Assembly: GCA_963575745.1 (NCBI GenBank)
Contig: CAUYUJ010015287.1
Span: forward strand, 60,001 to 122,000
Reading direction: 5' to 3'
DNA: 62,000 nt
DNA from: Prorocentrum cordatum
Lineage: Eukaryota; Sar; Dinophyceae; Prorocentrales; Prorocentraceae
Shown: piece after piece, positions 1 through 9,213 of the stretch
Position numbering within the stretch: position 1 is the first letter of the stretch
Layout of the letters: each line of letters starts with the position of its first letter
Made by a program: the position numbers and the translations under genes
The notes under the pieces: generated by a model
Told to the model about the DNA's origin: nothing
The model's input: only the letters and a program-made list of their open reading frames with translations
The model's database searches: none

Positions 1-540
1 CCGCCTCCCATTTTGGATATGAAACCTATGCGTTTCCCAAGAGGGGCTGAAGTGCGCTGATCAGATTTCCCTCCTGCAGTCGGGAATCGGCATGGAAGGC
101 TGGGATGCGTTGCGGGCCGCGGTTTGGATTGCTGGTGATTCCACGGGCTCGCTGGGAAGATTGAGCAAATTGATCAGCACCAGGATAATCGGAGCCTAGA
201 CAGCAAAGCATTTCGCGGCCGTTGGTAGCTACTTCTCAAGTGGCACAACCTCAAAATACCATAGATGGAACTCAAACGATGGTTCGCTGTCCGCTCAGTG
301 AGAACACGCACGCATTACAGGCATGACGTAGATCGTGAGCACATTGTGTTGGTCATGAACCTGATTGATTTGATACGCTAGAACTGTAAAATGATTGGGT
401 ATACGGTGAGGAATGCCGCCAAAGTGCAGAGTGTATTTCAGCAGTCAATCTCTGATTTCACGGGTGTGGTTCGTTTGATGGCGATGTAGCACCATAATAA
501 CAGTCTCTATTCATTGATCGTTGTGGGCAGTTTTTCATCA
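1..540. other. No gene recognised
   Basis: Mixed-composition sequence with no long open frame resembling a protein and no obvious repeat. It ends where a CAT/ATC-rich microsatellite begins. Confidence 0.5.
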
Positions 541-612
541 ATGTCATCATCAGCATCATCACCATCATCATGATAATCACCATCATCATCAACAACGACA
601 ACACCATCATAT
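541..612. repeat. CAT/ATC imperfect microsatellite
   Basis: Imperfect ATC/CAT triplets, with interruptions such as TGATAATCACC, grade into an AAC-like end. Translations through it are low complexity and not evidence of a gene. Confidence 0.8.
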
Positions 613-651
613 TAATGATACCAGAGAAAAAACCCAATCAGAAATCGGGGG

Positions 652-959
652 GGGGCTATGGGGCTTTAGGGCTATGGGGCTATAGGGCTATAGGGCGATG
701 TGGCCATAGGGATATAGGGCTAGAAGCCTTCAGGGCTATAGGGCTACAGGGCTATAGGGCTGTAGGGCTAAGGGCTATAAGGCTATTCGGGCTATAGGGC
801 TATATACGGCTATATACGGCTATAGGGCTTTAGGACCATAGGGCTATAGGGCTATAGGGCTATAGGGCTATAGGGCTATAGGGCTATAGGGCTATAGGGC
901 TATGGGGCTATAGGGCTATGGGGCTATTGGGCTATTGGGCTATTGGGCTATAGGGCTAT
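652..959. repeat. GGGCTATA octamer tandem array
   Basis: About 300 bp of the octamer GGGCTATA with point variants (GGGCTATG, GGGCTATT). The purest stretch is about 840-900. A shorter array of the same unit lies at 2527-2607. The unit is G-rich and vaguely telomere-like, but it is not the TTTAGGG unit known for dinoflagellate telomeres. Confidence 0.9.
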
Positions 960-1082
960 CGGAGGTGAGGGGGTGAGATCGAAGTGGAACGGCGAGCCCC
1001 CCACCGGGAAATCGGTTTCGGTTTCGTGTTCGTGCGCGCCGTGCGTGCGAGGCGAAGCTGCGTGGGCGGGCGAGAAAAAGTC

Positions 1083-1281
1083 TCCTGTGGCTGAGGCGCG
1101 GCCGGACCAAATGTTTCTCTTCCAGGGCGCGGGGCCCCGCGGTGTCCCGCCGGTGTCCCGCGGTGTATTCCTGTGGCTGAGGCGTGGCCGGACCAAATGT
1201 TTCTCATCCGGGGCGCGGGGCCCCGCGGTGTCCCGCCGGTGTCCCGCGGTGTCCCGCCAGTGTCCCGCGGTGTCCCGCGAG
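1083..1281. repeat. 86-bp tandem duplication with GTGTCCCGCSG units
   Basis: Two near-identical ~80-bp blocks start at about 1083 and 1169. Each contains GGCCGGACCAAATGTTTCTC and ends in short GTGTCCCGCCG-type units. The GTGTCCCG unit recurs as spacers in the GAT array immediately downstream. Confidence 0.8.
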
Positions 1282-1292
1282 GATGATGATGA

Positions 1293-1343
<51 letters not shown>

Positions 1344-1372
1344 TTTGATGATGATTATGATGATGATGATGA

Positions 1373-1409
<37 letters not shown>

Positions 1410-1832
1410 GTGTCCCGATGAAGATGATTATGATGTTAGTGATGGTGTCGATGATGATGATAGTGTCCCGATGATGAGGATGATGATGCTCATGATGATT
1501 ATGTTGATGATGACGATGATGGTGTCCCGATGATGATGATGATGATGATGATGCTGATGATGATGATTCGGATGATGTTGGTGATGATGATGTTGATGGA
1601 AATGGTGCCCCGGCGATAATGATGTTGATGATGATTATGTTTCCCGATGATGATGCTGATGATGATGATGGTGATGATGATGATGGTGATGCTGATGGTG
1701 TCCCGATGATGATAATAATGATTATGACGATGTCGATGATGATGATGATGATGATGTTGCTCATGATGATGATGGTGCCCCAATGATGATGATGATGATG
1801 ATGATGATGATGTTGTTGATGATGATGATGTC

Positions 1833-1863
<31 letters not shown>

Positions 1864-2008
1864 TGATGATCCTGATGATGGTGTCCCGAGGATGATGACG
1901 ATGTTGATGATACTGTTGATGATGAGAACGATGGTGATCATGCTGGTGTCCCCATTATGATGATGATTATGATGATGCTGCTGATGATGATGACGATGAC
2001 AGTGTCCC

Positions 2009-2052
<44 letters not shown>

Positions 2053-2204
2053 GATGATGATGGTGATCACGATGATGATGGTGTCCCGATGATGATGCTG
2101 ACGTTGATGATGATGTTTATGATGATGATGATGACGGTGCCCTCATGATGATGACGATGTTGGTGATGATGTTGATGTTGATGATGTTGATGATGATGAT
2201 GATA

Positions 2205-2245
<41 letters not shown>
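1281..2245. repeat. Long GAT array with GTGTCCCG spacers
   Basis: Nearly 1 kb of GAT/ATG triplets, interrupted about a dozen times by GGTGTCCCGATG or GGTGCCCC-type spacers (e.g. near 1408, 1467, 1522, 1605, 1698, 1772, 1880, 1945, 2002, 2079, 2135). On the minus strand it reads as a long Ile/Ser/His open frame, which is a by-product of the triplet. Confidence 0.9.
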
Positions 2246-2247
<2 letters not shown>

Positions 2248-2249
2248 CG

Positions 2250-2475
2250 TTGATTGTGAGAGCGATTCTGATATCGATAGTGAGATCGATATTGAGACCG
2301 AATGTGAGATCGATTGTGTGATCTATTGTGAGATCGATTGTGAGATCAATTGTGAGATCGATCGAATGATATAGATCGAGTGAGATCGATTGTGAGATCG
2401 ATCGAGTGAGATCGATCGAGCGAGACCGATAGTGAGATCGATACTGAGATCGGTAGTGAGACCGATTGAGTGAGA
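2250..2475. repeat. GTGAGATCGATT dodecamer-like array
   Basis: Degenerate repeats of GTGAGATCGATT and variants (GTGAGACCGATA), about 18 copies, directly follow the GAT array. Confidence 0.85.
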
Positions 2476-2526
2476 CGCTGTTTCCCCCCCCCGAACCTCC
2501 TTATCACCGAAGGGTGGTCGTATAGG

Positions 2527-2607
2527 TACGGCTATAGGGCTATAGGGTTATAGTGCTATAGGGATATATGGCGATTGGGCTATTGGGCTATAGGGATATA
2601 GGGCTAG
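2527..2607. repeat. Second GGGCTATA array
   Basis: Degenerate continuation of the octamer seen at 652-959, about 1.6 kb away. Confidence 0.8.
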
Positions 2608-2803
2608 GCACCCCCGGGTACTTCTGGGCACCCCGGGCACCCGGGCACCCCTGGGCATCCGGCCACCCCTGGGCACCCCCGGGCACCCGGGCACCCGGCC
2701 CCGGCCACCGAAATCGGCCACACACTTGGGCACCCGGGCACCCCCGGGAACCCCCGGGCACCCGGGCACCGGGCCCCGGCCACCGAAATCGGCCACTCAT
2801 CTC
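2608..2803. repeat. GGGCACCC-type GC-rich array
   Basis: Short units of GGGCACCCC/GGGCACCCG. A ~45-bp block holding GGCCCCGGCCACCGAAATCG is present twice (about 2694 and 2772). Confidence 0.8.
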
Positions 2804-2961
2804 ACCTCAGCTTTATATCCGCTAGGACCCCTACAGAGGCAAGCTCTGATTGGGGAATTATCATCGTCTCCTCTTCGCACGGGCACTATCGCAAGCTAAT
2901 GTTTATTGGGGAGTGCAATAGCCGCAGCTCTGGTGAGGCGCACTCGAGCAACGCTTAGCGG

Positions 2962-3450
2962 GTGGTACGGAGGGTCGTTGTTGCAACGAGATCCCCATCT
3001 TCTTATCCCCCCTCCCTCCCTCATCGCTCGCCTGAGCGCTTCCTTGGCGGCATGGACCGTGACACCCGAACTCCCTCTCCTGAATCCCTGAGAGCATCAG
3101 ATGCATTCCGACTAGTTATGTTGCTCCTGTTCCACTTCCTTTTTCTCCTTGGCCTCCTTGGAGGGGCATCCCGAAGCCTGCAGTGGCCCAGGGAGAAACA
3201 GACGCCTGACAGCCTCAAGTGGTGCTCCTGCTGCTCCTCGTCCGCCTCCTCCCACCTCGCCGAGGTCGAGGGCAACCTGTACGAGTTCGACATCGAGTGG
3301 TACGCGCCCATCCGGAAGGAGGAGTCCAAGTGGAGCACGAAGAGGTGCCCGCGCGTGCTGGCCCGTCCCGCCGTGCAGCCCCGCGCCAGTGCGACCAGAG
3401 CGGGCGGGCGTTCGATGGGCTTCGATGGGCTGTACGTAAAGAGTGAAGGA

Positions 3451-3459
<9 letters not shown>
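2962..3459 (+). CDS. Candidate host exon, CS/p23-like fragment
   Basis: Within this 165-aa open frame, codons at 3220-3363 form 48 consecutive G- or C-ending codons with diverse amino acids. That pattern fits dinoflagellate coding sequence and is unlike the surrounding repeats. The encoded segment includes LYEFDIEWYAPI followed by RKEESKWST. This resembles the 'hydrophobic strand - pe(e)S.W' core of CS (p23/SGT1-type) co-chaperone domains, but the resemblance is by eye only. The upstream part and the tail after about 3400 look non-coding, so the ATG at 2962 is unlikely to be a true start. A GTAAAG at 3436 could be a donor site. Nothing downstream continues the domain, so this is at best one exon or a relic. 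Function in a CS protein would be chaperone-client contact. Confidence 0.3.
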
Positions 3460-3483
<24 letters not shown>

Positions 3484-3532
3484 GGAGGAGGAGGAGGAAG
3501 AGAGGAGGAGGAGGAGGCGGAGGAGGAGGAGC
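3447..3532. repeat. GGA microsatellite
   Basis: Polypurine GGA/GAG tract with few interruptions, just after the candidate exon. Confidence 0.95.
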
Positions 3533-3609
3533 GACGGGCTTCGAGTGACCATTCGCCAGAGTGACCTTTGCTTCGCGGCTTGGGGGGGGGGAAGGATTTC
3601 TGGAGTGGC

Positions 3610-3745
3610 TTTTGGATGTTTTCGTCGGTGCCTGCCGGTCTTCAAGCCTGGAGATGCGCTCCAGCAGCTGCGCCTGGCCGAGAGTATTCCAAGGGTGCCC
3701 CGGTCGTCCCGAACGGCCGCCGGAGGCCAGAGCTATCACTCGAAG
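3610..3745 (+). repeat. F-family dispersed repeat, copy 1
   Basis: Contains GATGTTTTCGTCGGT, then CAGCAGCTGCGCCTGGCCGA and a GAACGGCCGCCGGAG end. Related copies lie at 24145-24275 (-), 40830-40915 (+) and 49855-49985 (-). Its boundaries are approximate. Confidence 0.6.
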
Positions 3746-3924
3746 GTTGGGTGACCGTTCGTCGCACTGGCCTGCGGCTTTCGGGGAGCGACGGGTGGCC
3801 AGACCAAAGCAAACGGGCCGCCAAGTTGCTGTCGCAACGCATGCAACGGTCGGAAGGCCGCCCAGCACTGGCCGTTCGTGCCCAAAGACGCCCATGCGCG
3901 TAGCCGGTGCGATCTGCTCCCGAG

Positions 3925-4130
3925 GAGGATGGAGGGAGGGAGGCGTGGGGGGCGAGGGGGGGAGACGAAGGAAGGGATGCGGCGGGTGGAGAGAGGGAGG
4001 GAGGGAGGGAAGGAGGAAAGGAGGGAGGGAGAGAAGGAGGGAAGGGGGGAGGGAGGGAGGGAGGGAGGGAGGGACGAGGAGGGAGGGAGGGAGGGAGGGA
4101 CGCGGAGGGAGGGAGGCACCGAGGCGGAGG
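3925..4130. repeat. GGGA tetranucleotide purine tract
   Basis: Units GGGA and GGA dominate about 200 bp of almost pure purine on this strand. Confidence 0.9.
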
Positions 4131-4337
4131 CTCCGAAACGGTGCAGGCGCCCAGGGCTTTTTTTTTTCTCCTGGGCCCGCCGAGAGGCCTGCCGCCTCGT
4201 GGGGCCGCCTCGTGGGGCCGCCTCGTGGGCGCCCCGGCGCGCCCGCACAGGGCGCGCGCGGTGCCGAGGCTTCGCCCGGCGGGCCGCCGTGGGCGCCTCG
4301 AGGTCTGCGGGCCCGGACCCGCCTCGAGCAGTGGAGA

Positions 4338-4509
4338 TCGGGGGTGGACAGAACCCCCAATAGTGACACGTCGATTGGTGAATTGTCCGTTTTCGGTTTT
4401 CGAGAGGGCGCCGTGGCCGTTATTTTCCAGGCTTGCGCCCGCCAGGTTTGGGCCTCAGGTCGTTTTCACTAAACCACGTTTTGCTAAAGGGGGGTCTGTC
4501 CATCCCCGA
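4338..4509 (+). mobile_element. M172 inverted-repeat element, copy 1
   Basis: A 172-bp element with ~20-bp imperfect terminal inverted repeats: TCGGGGGTGGACAGAACCCC at the left, and a right end whose reverse complement starts TCGGGGATGGACAGACCCC. It is flanked by a 5-bp direct repeat GGAGA (4333-4337 and 4510-4514), the signature of a cut-and-paste insertion. It sits inside a P180 copy. The uninterrupted paralogous site at about 4884-4925 reads CTCGAGCAATGACAAAGTCA and lacks the insert. It is non-coding and so non-autonomous (MITE-like). Confidence 0.85.
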
Positions 4510-4615
4510 GGAGAAGTCATGGCGGGAGGCTGCCCGCCGTTTTCGGCCTCGGGGGGCCCTTACCGGCCTCGGGGCCGTCAAAAGAACGACTCAGGATCAA
4601 AAAAAACGGTGCGCC
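4510..4615 (+). repeat. P180 repeat, right part of a split copy
   Basis: Sequence from GGAGAAGTCATGGCGGGAGG through TTTTCGGCCTCGG to CAAAAGAACGACTCAGGAT matches the P180 copies at about 4888, 5012-5187 and 52270-52448. Its left end lies before M172 at about 4318-4337. Confidence 0.65.
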
Positions 4616-4635
4616 CGCACAAGGCGTCTCGGCCA

Positions 4636-4791
4636 CGCGCAGAGAGGGGTACGGGGAGGGTGGAAGGCTTCTTAGAAGGAGGCTGCTTCTTAGAAGGCGC
4701 GGGCCTTGTCTGTAGATGTAAGGCCCGCGCCTTCTAAGAAGCAGCTCCTAAGAAGCCTTCCCCCCTCCCTCCCCGTACCCCTCTCTGCGCG
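4636..4791. repeat. Foldback with ~72-bp arms
   Basis: Left arm 4636-4707 and right arm about 4720-4791 are near-perfect inverted repeats around a ~12-base spacer. Both arms carry GCTTCTTAGAAG-type palindromes and the GGCGCGGGCC core. As one strand it would make a long hairpin. No terminal target duplication was identified. Confidence 0.85.
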
Positions 4792-5011
4792 CCGCCAAGC
4801 GCGCGTGGTGCCGAGGCTTCGCCCGGCGGGCCCCCGTGGGCGGCTCGAGGGCGCCCCGTGCGCGAGCGCTGGGTCTGCCGGCTCAGACCCCTCGAGCAAT
4901 GACAAAGTCATGATGGGAGGTGTTTCGCCATGTTCGGCCTCTGGGGGCCCTTCAGGAGGAGGGGAGGAGGAGGAGGAGGAGGTGGTGGAGGGGGGGAAGG
5001 AGGGCCCCCTC

Positions 5012-5187
5012 GCGTCGTGGAAGAATCACGACGGGGGGGTTGTCGCTATCCTCTCGGCCTCTGGGGGCCCTCACAGGTCCTCGCGAGCCCCTCAAAAAAC
5101 GACTCGGGATAAAAAAACCGGTCCCGCGGGACTGGGTCGAGGCCTCCGGGGGTCGACGTCGTGAGAAAATCACGACGTCGGGGGTCT
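5012..5187 (+). mobile_element. P180 inverted-repeat element, full-length copy
   Basis: Both ends carry small hairpins: CGTCGTGGAAGAATCACGACG on the left and GTCGTGAGAAAATCACGAC on the right. The middle has CGGCCTCTGGGGGCC and AAAAAACGACTCGGGAT. The same layout is at 52270-52448, with partial copies at about 4318-4615, 4888-4960 and 40935-40990. It has no coding capacity. Confidence 0.65.
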
Positions 5188-5427
5188 GCCGATGGCGGCG
5201 CCCCGGCGGGGCAGCGGCCACGGGCGCCTCGTCGGCGCGCCGTGCGCCGCGCGGGCGTGCCGAGGCTTCGCCGTCGGCGGGCCGCTGGGGGCTCGTGGAG
5301 GGCTCTCCGTGCGCGAGCCGCCGGGTCTGCCGATGGCGTCGCCTCGGTGTGGCGGCGGCGGTCGTGGGCGGCTCTCGTGGTGATGGGCCTGCTTTCCACC
5401 ACCATCACCACCATAATTACGTTGGAG

Positions 5428-5600
5428 GGGGGAGGAGGAGGAGGAGGAGGAGGAGGAGGAGGAGGAGGAGGAGGAGGAGGAGGAGGAGGAGGAGGAGGAG
5501 GAGGAGGAGGAGGAGGAGGAGGAGGAGGAGGGAGGAGGAGGAGGAGGAGGAGGAGGAGGAGGAGGAGGAGGAGGAGGAGGAGGAGGAGGAGGAGGAGGAT
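5428..5600. repeat. Perfect GGA array, ~57 units
   Basis: The longest almost uninterrupted GGA tract in the window. It ends one base before the CL element at 5602. Confidence 0.95.
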
Positions 5601-5601
5601 A

Positions 5602-5792
5602 GGGGAACAGAAATAAACATAAAAACTCGGAGGTCCGCGCGGATTTCTCGCATCGGCGCTGGACCCCTCTCCCTGGCGCTCGGAGCGCGCCAGGGGCGGC
5701 GCCGGAAGCGCTGCCAAGGGGCCCCCAGCGCCGACGCGAGAAATCCGCGCGGACCTTCGAGTTTTTATGTTTATGCAACTTTTTGTTCCCCC
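5602..5792 (-). mobile_element. CL cloverleaf element, copy A
   Basis: Ends are GGGGAACAG... and ...TTGTTCCCC. The outer arms, including CATAAAAACTCGGAGGTCC and CGCGCGGATTTCTCG, are mutually complementary over about 70 bases. Between them lie two GC-rich hairpins. Here the order is CCTGGCGC/GCGCCAGG-type first, then GGCGGCGCC/GGCGCTGCC-type, the reverse of copies B, C and D. I call the strand from that core order. It lies between near-identical ~48-bp blocks (5382-5430 and 5796-5843), each followed by GGA. It has no coding capacity. Confidence 0.8.
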
Positions 5793-5844
5793 AGAGATGG
5801 GCCTGTTTTCCACCACCATCACCACCACCATAAGTTGGAGGGGG

Positions 5845-5881
5845 AAGGAGGAGGAGGAGGAGGAGGAGGAGGAGGAGGACC
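5845..5881. repeat. Short GGA tract
   Basis: About 12 GGA units following the second copy of the GATGGGCCTG block. Confidence 0.9.
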
Positions 5882-5889
5882 CCCTCCGC

Positions 5890-6950
5890 CTCCTGCTTGC
5901 GGTGGTGGTGGTGGGATAATCGAGCCCACCACGTGGGTTTCCCTGGTGCGCCGGCCGGGTCTGCCGAGGTTTTCTGTTGCCTGGTGGGGCGGCGGCCGTG
6001 GGCGCCTCGTGCTGCCTGCCGCTGCCTGCCACACAGCTTGCACTGCGTGGCGTGCACCGCATAGCTGTTGCCCCGCACGCATTTGAACTCCATGGCCTGC
6101 ACCACATCACGTTCACCCCAGAACATCGCATACCACATGCTCTGGGTTTCGTAATAATTGTCGGGGGTACCCCTCCGACGGGGTCAACCTCACCTCGTCG
6201 TCGCGCCGCGACGGGGGTCGGAGTGCCTTCGGCGCGCGGTGGCTGCCCGCGACGGGGGTCGATGTGGGGCTGGCGACGGGGGTGACACCCCCCCGACGCT
6301 TATTAAGAAACTCGGAGTAGTTTTCACCACGACGTAGCTCATTCCACAGAGCTTGCACGCCACAGATCCTACGCGACCTGCGCAGGTGCACCACAAACCT
6401 TTCACAACGTCTATTGCCCCACCTAGCTCGCACCACGCGGCTTGCACCACGCATCCTGCGCCAGATAAATTGCACATCGGGAGTACGATCACCCACTGTG
6501 TGTCATCCGCGCTGTCAAACATATATTGGTTCGTCGTTTCTGGCATTTGTCAAAAGACTAGAGATGGAACGCTGGCCTCTGGGAAGTGGGCGGCACATTG
6601 GGGACCCTGTGCTGGAACAGGTCACATCGTCGGAGGTCCCAGCGGGTGTTGACGGGAGGGGAGCGGGGGAGGAGGGCGAGCGAGTGAGGTGCAGGAGGGG
6701 GTCCTCGAATCCTACCTTCACCCCTCGTCCCGTGCCGGTTTCCCTCCCATCCCTCCCTCCTGCCGCCTCCCACCCCTCTCCTCTCGTCCTGCCGAAGTCG
6801 GCGTCCTCCGTGGCGGGTGGCAGCGCCGAGCGTGCCAGAAGGAACGGGACCTTGAAGTACAAGTCATGTCAACGATATCCGTTCGGGAGACCAGCCGGGA
6901 GATCGAATCTGCAGAGGCGTTGCGCGTGCCGAATTCTATGGACATGCGAG
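5890..6950. other. No gene recognised
   Basis: Contains repeated GCTTGCACCACGC / CTTGCACGCCAC-like words (about 6035-6070 and 6350-6465), which on the minus strand read as Cys-containing segments such as CKLCG. Nothing else is recognisable. Confidence 0.4.
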
Positions 6951-6954
6951 CCTC

Positions 6955-7245
6955 TGGGGGCTTCCTGGGGGCCTCTTGGGGGTCTCTTGGGGGCTTCCTG
7001 GGGGCGTGGTTGATGGAGTTTTGGGGGGGACTTCTTGGGGCCGCTGTGGAGCCTCTTGGGGCCTCCTTGGGGCCTCTCGAGGCCGAGAGCTTCAGATGTC
7101 CGTTCGGGTTCCCCTCCTGGGCCCTCTCAGGGAGCCGTTTTCAAGGGCCTGTTGGGGCGTCTTGGGGGGCCTTTTGGGCCGTCCTGTGCCCCTCCTGGGC
7201 CGCTTCGGGGGCCCTCTTGGAGGCCACGTAGGCAGTTCTTCGGGG
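6955..7245. repeat. CTTGGGG/CCTCTTGGGG G/T-rich minisatellite
   Basis: Tandem 9-12-bp units of the type GCCTCTTGGGG. The array includes a block (about 7080-7110) with AGATGTCCGTTCGGGT that recurs in the similar array near 30690-30715. Confidence 0.8.
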
Positions 7246-7282
7246 GGCGATGCTGGAAGCCTCTTGGCCCGTCTTGCGTCGT

Positions 7283-7578
7283 TCATCCTCTTCCTCCTCC
7301 TCCTCCTCCCTCCTCCTCTCCTCCTCCTCCTCCTCCTCCTCCTCCTCCTCCTCTTCCTCCTCCTCCTCCCTCCCTCTCCTCCTTCCTCCTCCCTCATCCC
7401 CCCCCCCCTCCTCCCCCTCCTCCCTCCTCCTCCTCTCCTCCTCCTCCTCCTCCTCATCCTCCTCCTCCTCTCTCTCCCTCCTCCTCCTTCCCTCCCCTCC
7501 TCCTCCTCCTCCTCCTCCTCTCCTCCCTCCTCCTCCTCCTCCTCTTTCTCCTCCTCCTCCCCCTCCTCCTCCTCCTCC
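7283..7578. repeat. CTC polypyrimidine tract
   Basis: About 300 bp of CTC with CCT/CCCTC interruptions, followed by a short AAC run (7579-7596). Open frames through it encode only Ser, Leu or Pro runs. Confidence 0.95.
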
Positions 7579-7639
7579 AACAACAACAACAATAACATCG
7601 CGGATTTGTACCTCTTATGGCTTTTTTGGGAGACTTCGT

Positions 7640-7870
7640 CGAGGACTCTTCGGGCGTCTTGGGGGGCATCTTGAGCCGTTAGGAGGTAATCTTGGGAGTC
7701 TTGGGGCAATCTTTCGGCGACCCGGGGCCATCTTGGACCGTCTTGGAGGCCTCTTGGGGCCCTCTTGGCGCGTTTTTGGGCCCCTTGCCCCCCCCATGAT
7801 GCGTTTGAACGGGGTCGCCCTTGGGGGTCAAATTCCTGGTCTGGGGTCCCTTGGGGGGTGGGGGCAGATG
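7640..7870. repeat. Second CTTGGGG-type array
   Basis: Same unit class as 6955-7245, separated from it by the CTC tract. Confidence 0.7.
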
Positions 7871-8100
7871 GGGGGGAACCGTCTCGCACGCCTGGAGACT
7901 CAGAAGGGGTCGGCGTTTTTTTTTCTTGGCTTATCCAGCTCAGGCCCCCCGGCTGCCTCCAACCTCCGCCCGCCCCCCTGCCAGAGCCCTCTGGCTCTGG
8001 TATGGGCGGCCGCGCGGCCGGGCATGTGGGGGCGCTTGCGGCAGTTAGGACGGCCGCGCCCAGGGTCGGACGAGGAGAGGGAGAGGCATTGCCATGAAGC

Positions 8101-8367
8101 AGATTGGGGTCGGAGTAGGCGGGTATTCGGTGGATCGCGTCGCGTCGCCGATGCATCGGCCATGCATCGGCGATGCGGCTCGATGTGGCGCCCAATGCGC
8201 TCCACACCGAGGTCGCGGATGTATCGCCGACGTCGCCACTGCATGGCCGATGCATCGCCGATGCATCGGCGATGCATCGCCGATGTATCCGCGATGCGGC
8301 GAGATCCTTCGACCCCATCTACTCGGACCCCACCTACTCGGACCCCATCTACTCGGACCCCATCTAG
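8101..8367 (+). mobile_element. D142 repeat, expanded copy
   Basis: Left end AGATTGGGGTCGGAG and right end CTCGGACCCCATCTAG are inverted repeats matching the compact copy at 17491-17632. The interior is expanded by GATGCATCGGCGATGCATC palindromes and three tandem ACCCCATCTACTCGG units near the right end. It is non-coding. Confidence 0.7.
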
Positions 8368-8501
8368 GACCCGAGAAATGGGTCCTGAGGTTGATCGCCG
8401 GTTCCGTGGCCTCGGGGCCCTCGACGGCCCCCCTGGGGCTGTCAGAGAACGACTCCGGTGGTGAGCAATGGGTCCTCGGGGGGGAAGCCACAGGGTCCAG
8501 A

Positions 8502-8542
8502 GGAGGAGGAGGAGGAGGAGGAGGAGGAGGAGGAGGAGGAGG
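8502..8542. repeat. GGA microsatellite
   Basis: About 13 GGA units. Confidence 0.95.
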
Positions 8543-8709
8543 ACCCGTCTCCTTGCTTGCCAAAGCGAGGGGGTGGGGGGGGCAGGCTGTGCGCGCTCGC
8601 GCCATAGCTGAAGTCGTCCCACTCCCGCCCAGCACTTTCATCTCGCTGCTTCTTTCCCAATCATCCTGTGGTTTTGGGTCCTCGTTTTGAGGAGAGCACC
8701 CCGCGTTTC

Positions 8710-8798
8710 TCCTCCTCCTCCTCCTTATACTCCTCATCCTCTTCATCTCCTCTCCTCTCCTCTCCTCTCCTCGTCCTCCTCCCCCTCCTCCCTCCTCC

Positions 8799-8869
<71 letters not shown>

Positions 8870-8902
8870 GCATCAGCATCAGCATCAGCATCAGTATCAT
8901 CG

Positions 8903-8940
<38 letters not shown>

Positions 8941-9153
8941 GTCACCATCGCCATCACCAACACCATCATCATCATCAGCAGCATCATCATCACTATCATC
9001 ATGGTCAGCATCTTCATCATCAGCATCATCAACAGCATAAGCATCAGCATCATAATCAGCATCATCATCATCATCAGCAGCATCAGCACCATCATCATCA
9101 TCAGCATCATCATCAAGATCAGCATCATCATCATCCTCATCATTATCATCATT

Positions 9154-9211
<58 letters not shown>

Positions 9212-9212
9212 C
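8710..9212. repeat. CTC then long ATC array
   Basis: An 85-bp CTC/CTCCT tract passes into about 410 bp of ATC/CAT triplets with CAGCATCAG and CACCATCGCC interruptions. On the minus strand it reads as poly-Asp/Met/Ala, which I treat as repeat only. Confidence 0.95.
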
Positions 9213-9213
9213 A

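Noticed and set aside
8-20. CCATTTTGG near the left edge as a spliced-leader relic
   Set aside because: Only the nine-base core matches; neither side of the leader is present.
652-959. GGGCTATA array as an interstitial telomere
   Set aside because: The unit is an octamer unlike TTTAGGG and has no 3' overhang context; treated as a satellite.
1204-2070. Long minus-strand frame of Ile/Ser/His runs
   Set aside because: It is the translation of a GAT triplet array; no non-repeat residues support a protein.
5046-6138. 300-400-aa frames on both strands across the GGA array and CL element
   Set aside because: Composed of poly-Gly/Arg/Glu or Pro/Ser/Leu from the GGA tract and of the palindromic CL sequence.
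7092-8318. 408-aa minus-strand frame
   Set aside because: Glu/Arg tract and Pro-rich units derive from CTC and CTTGGGG repeats.
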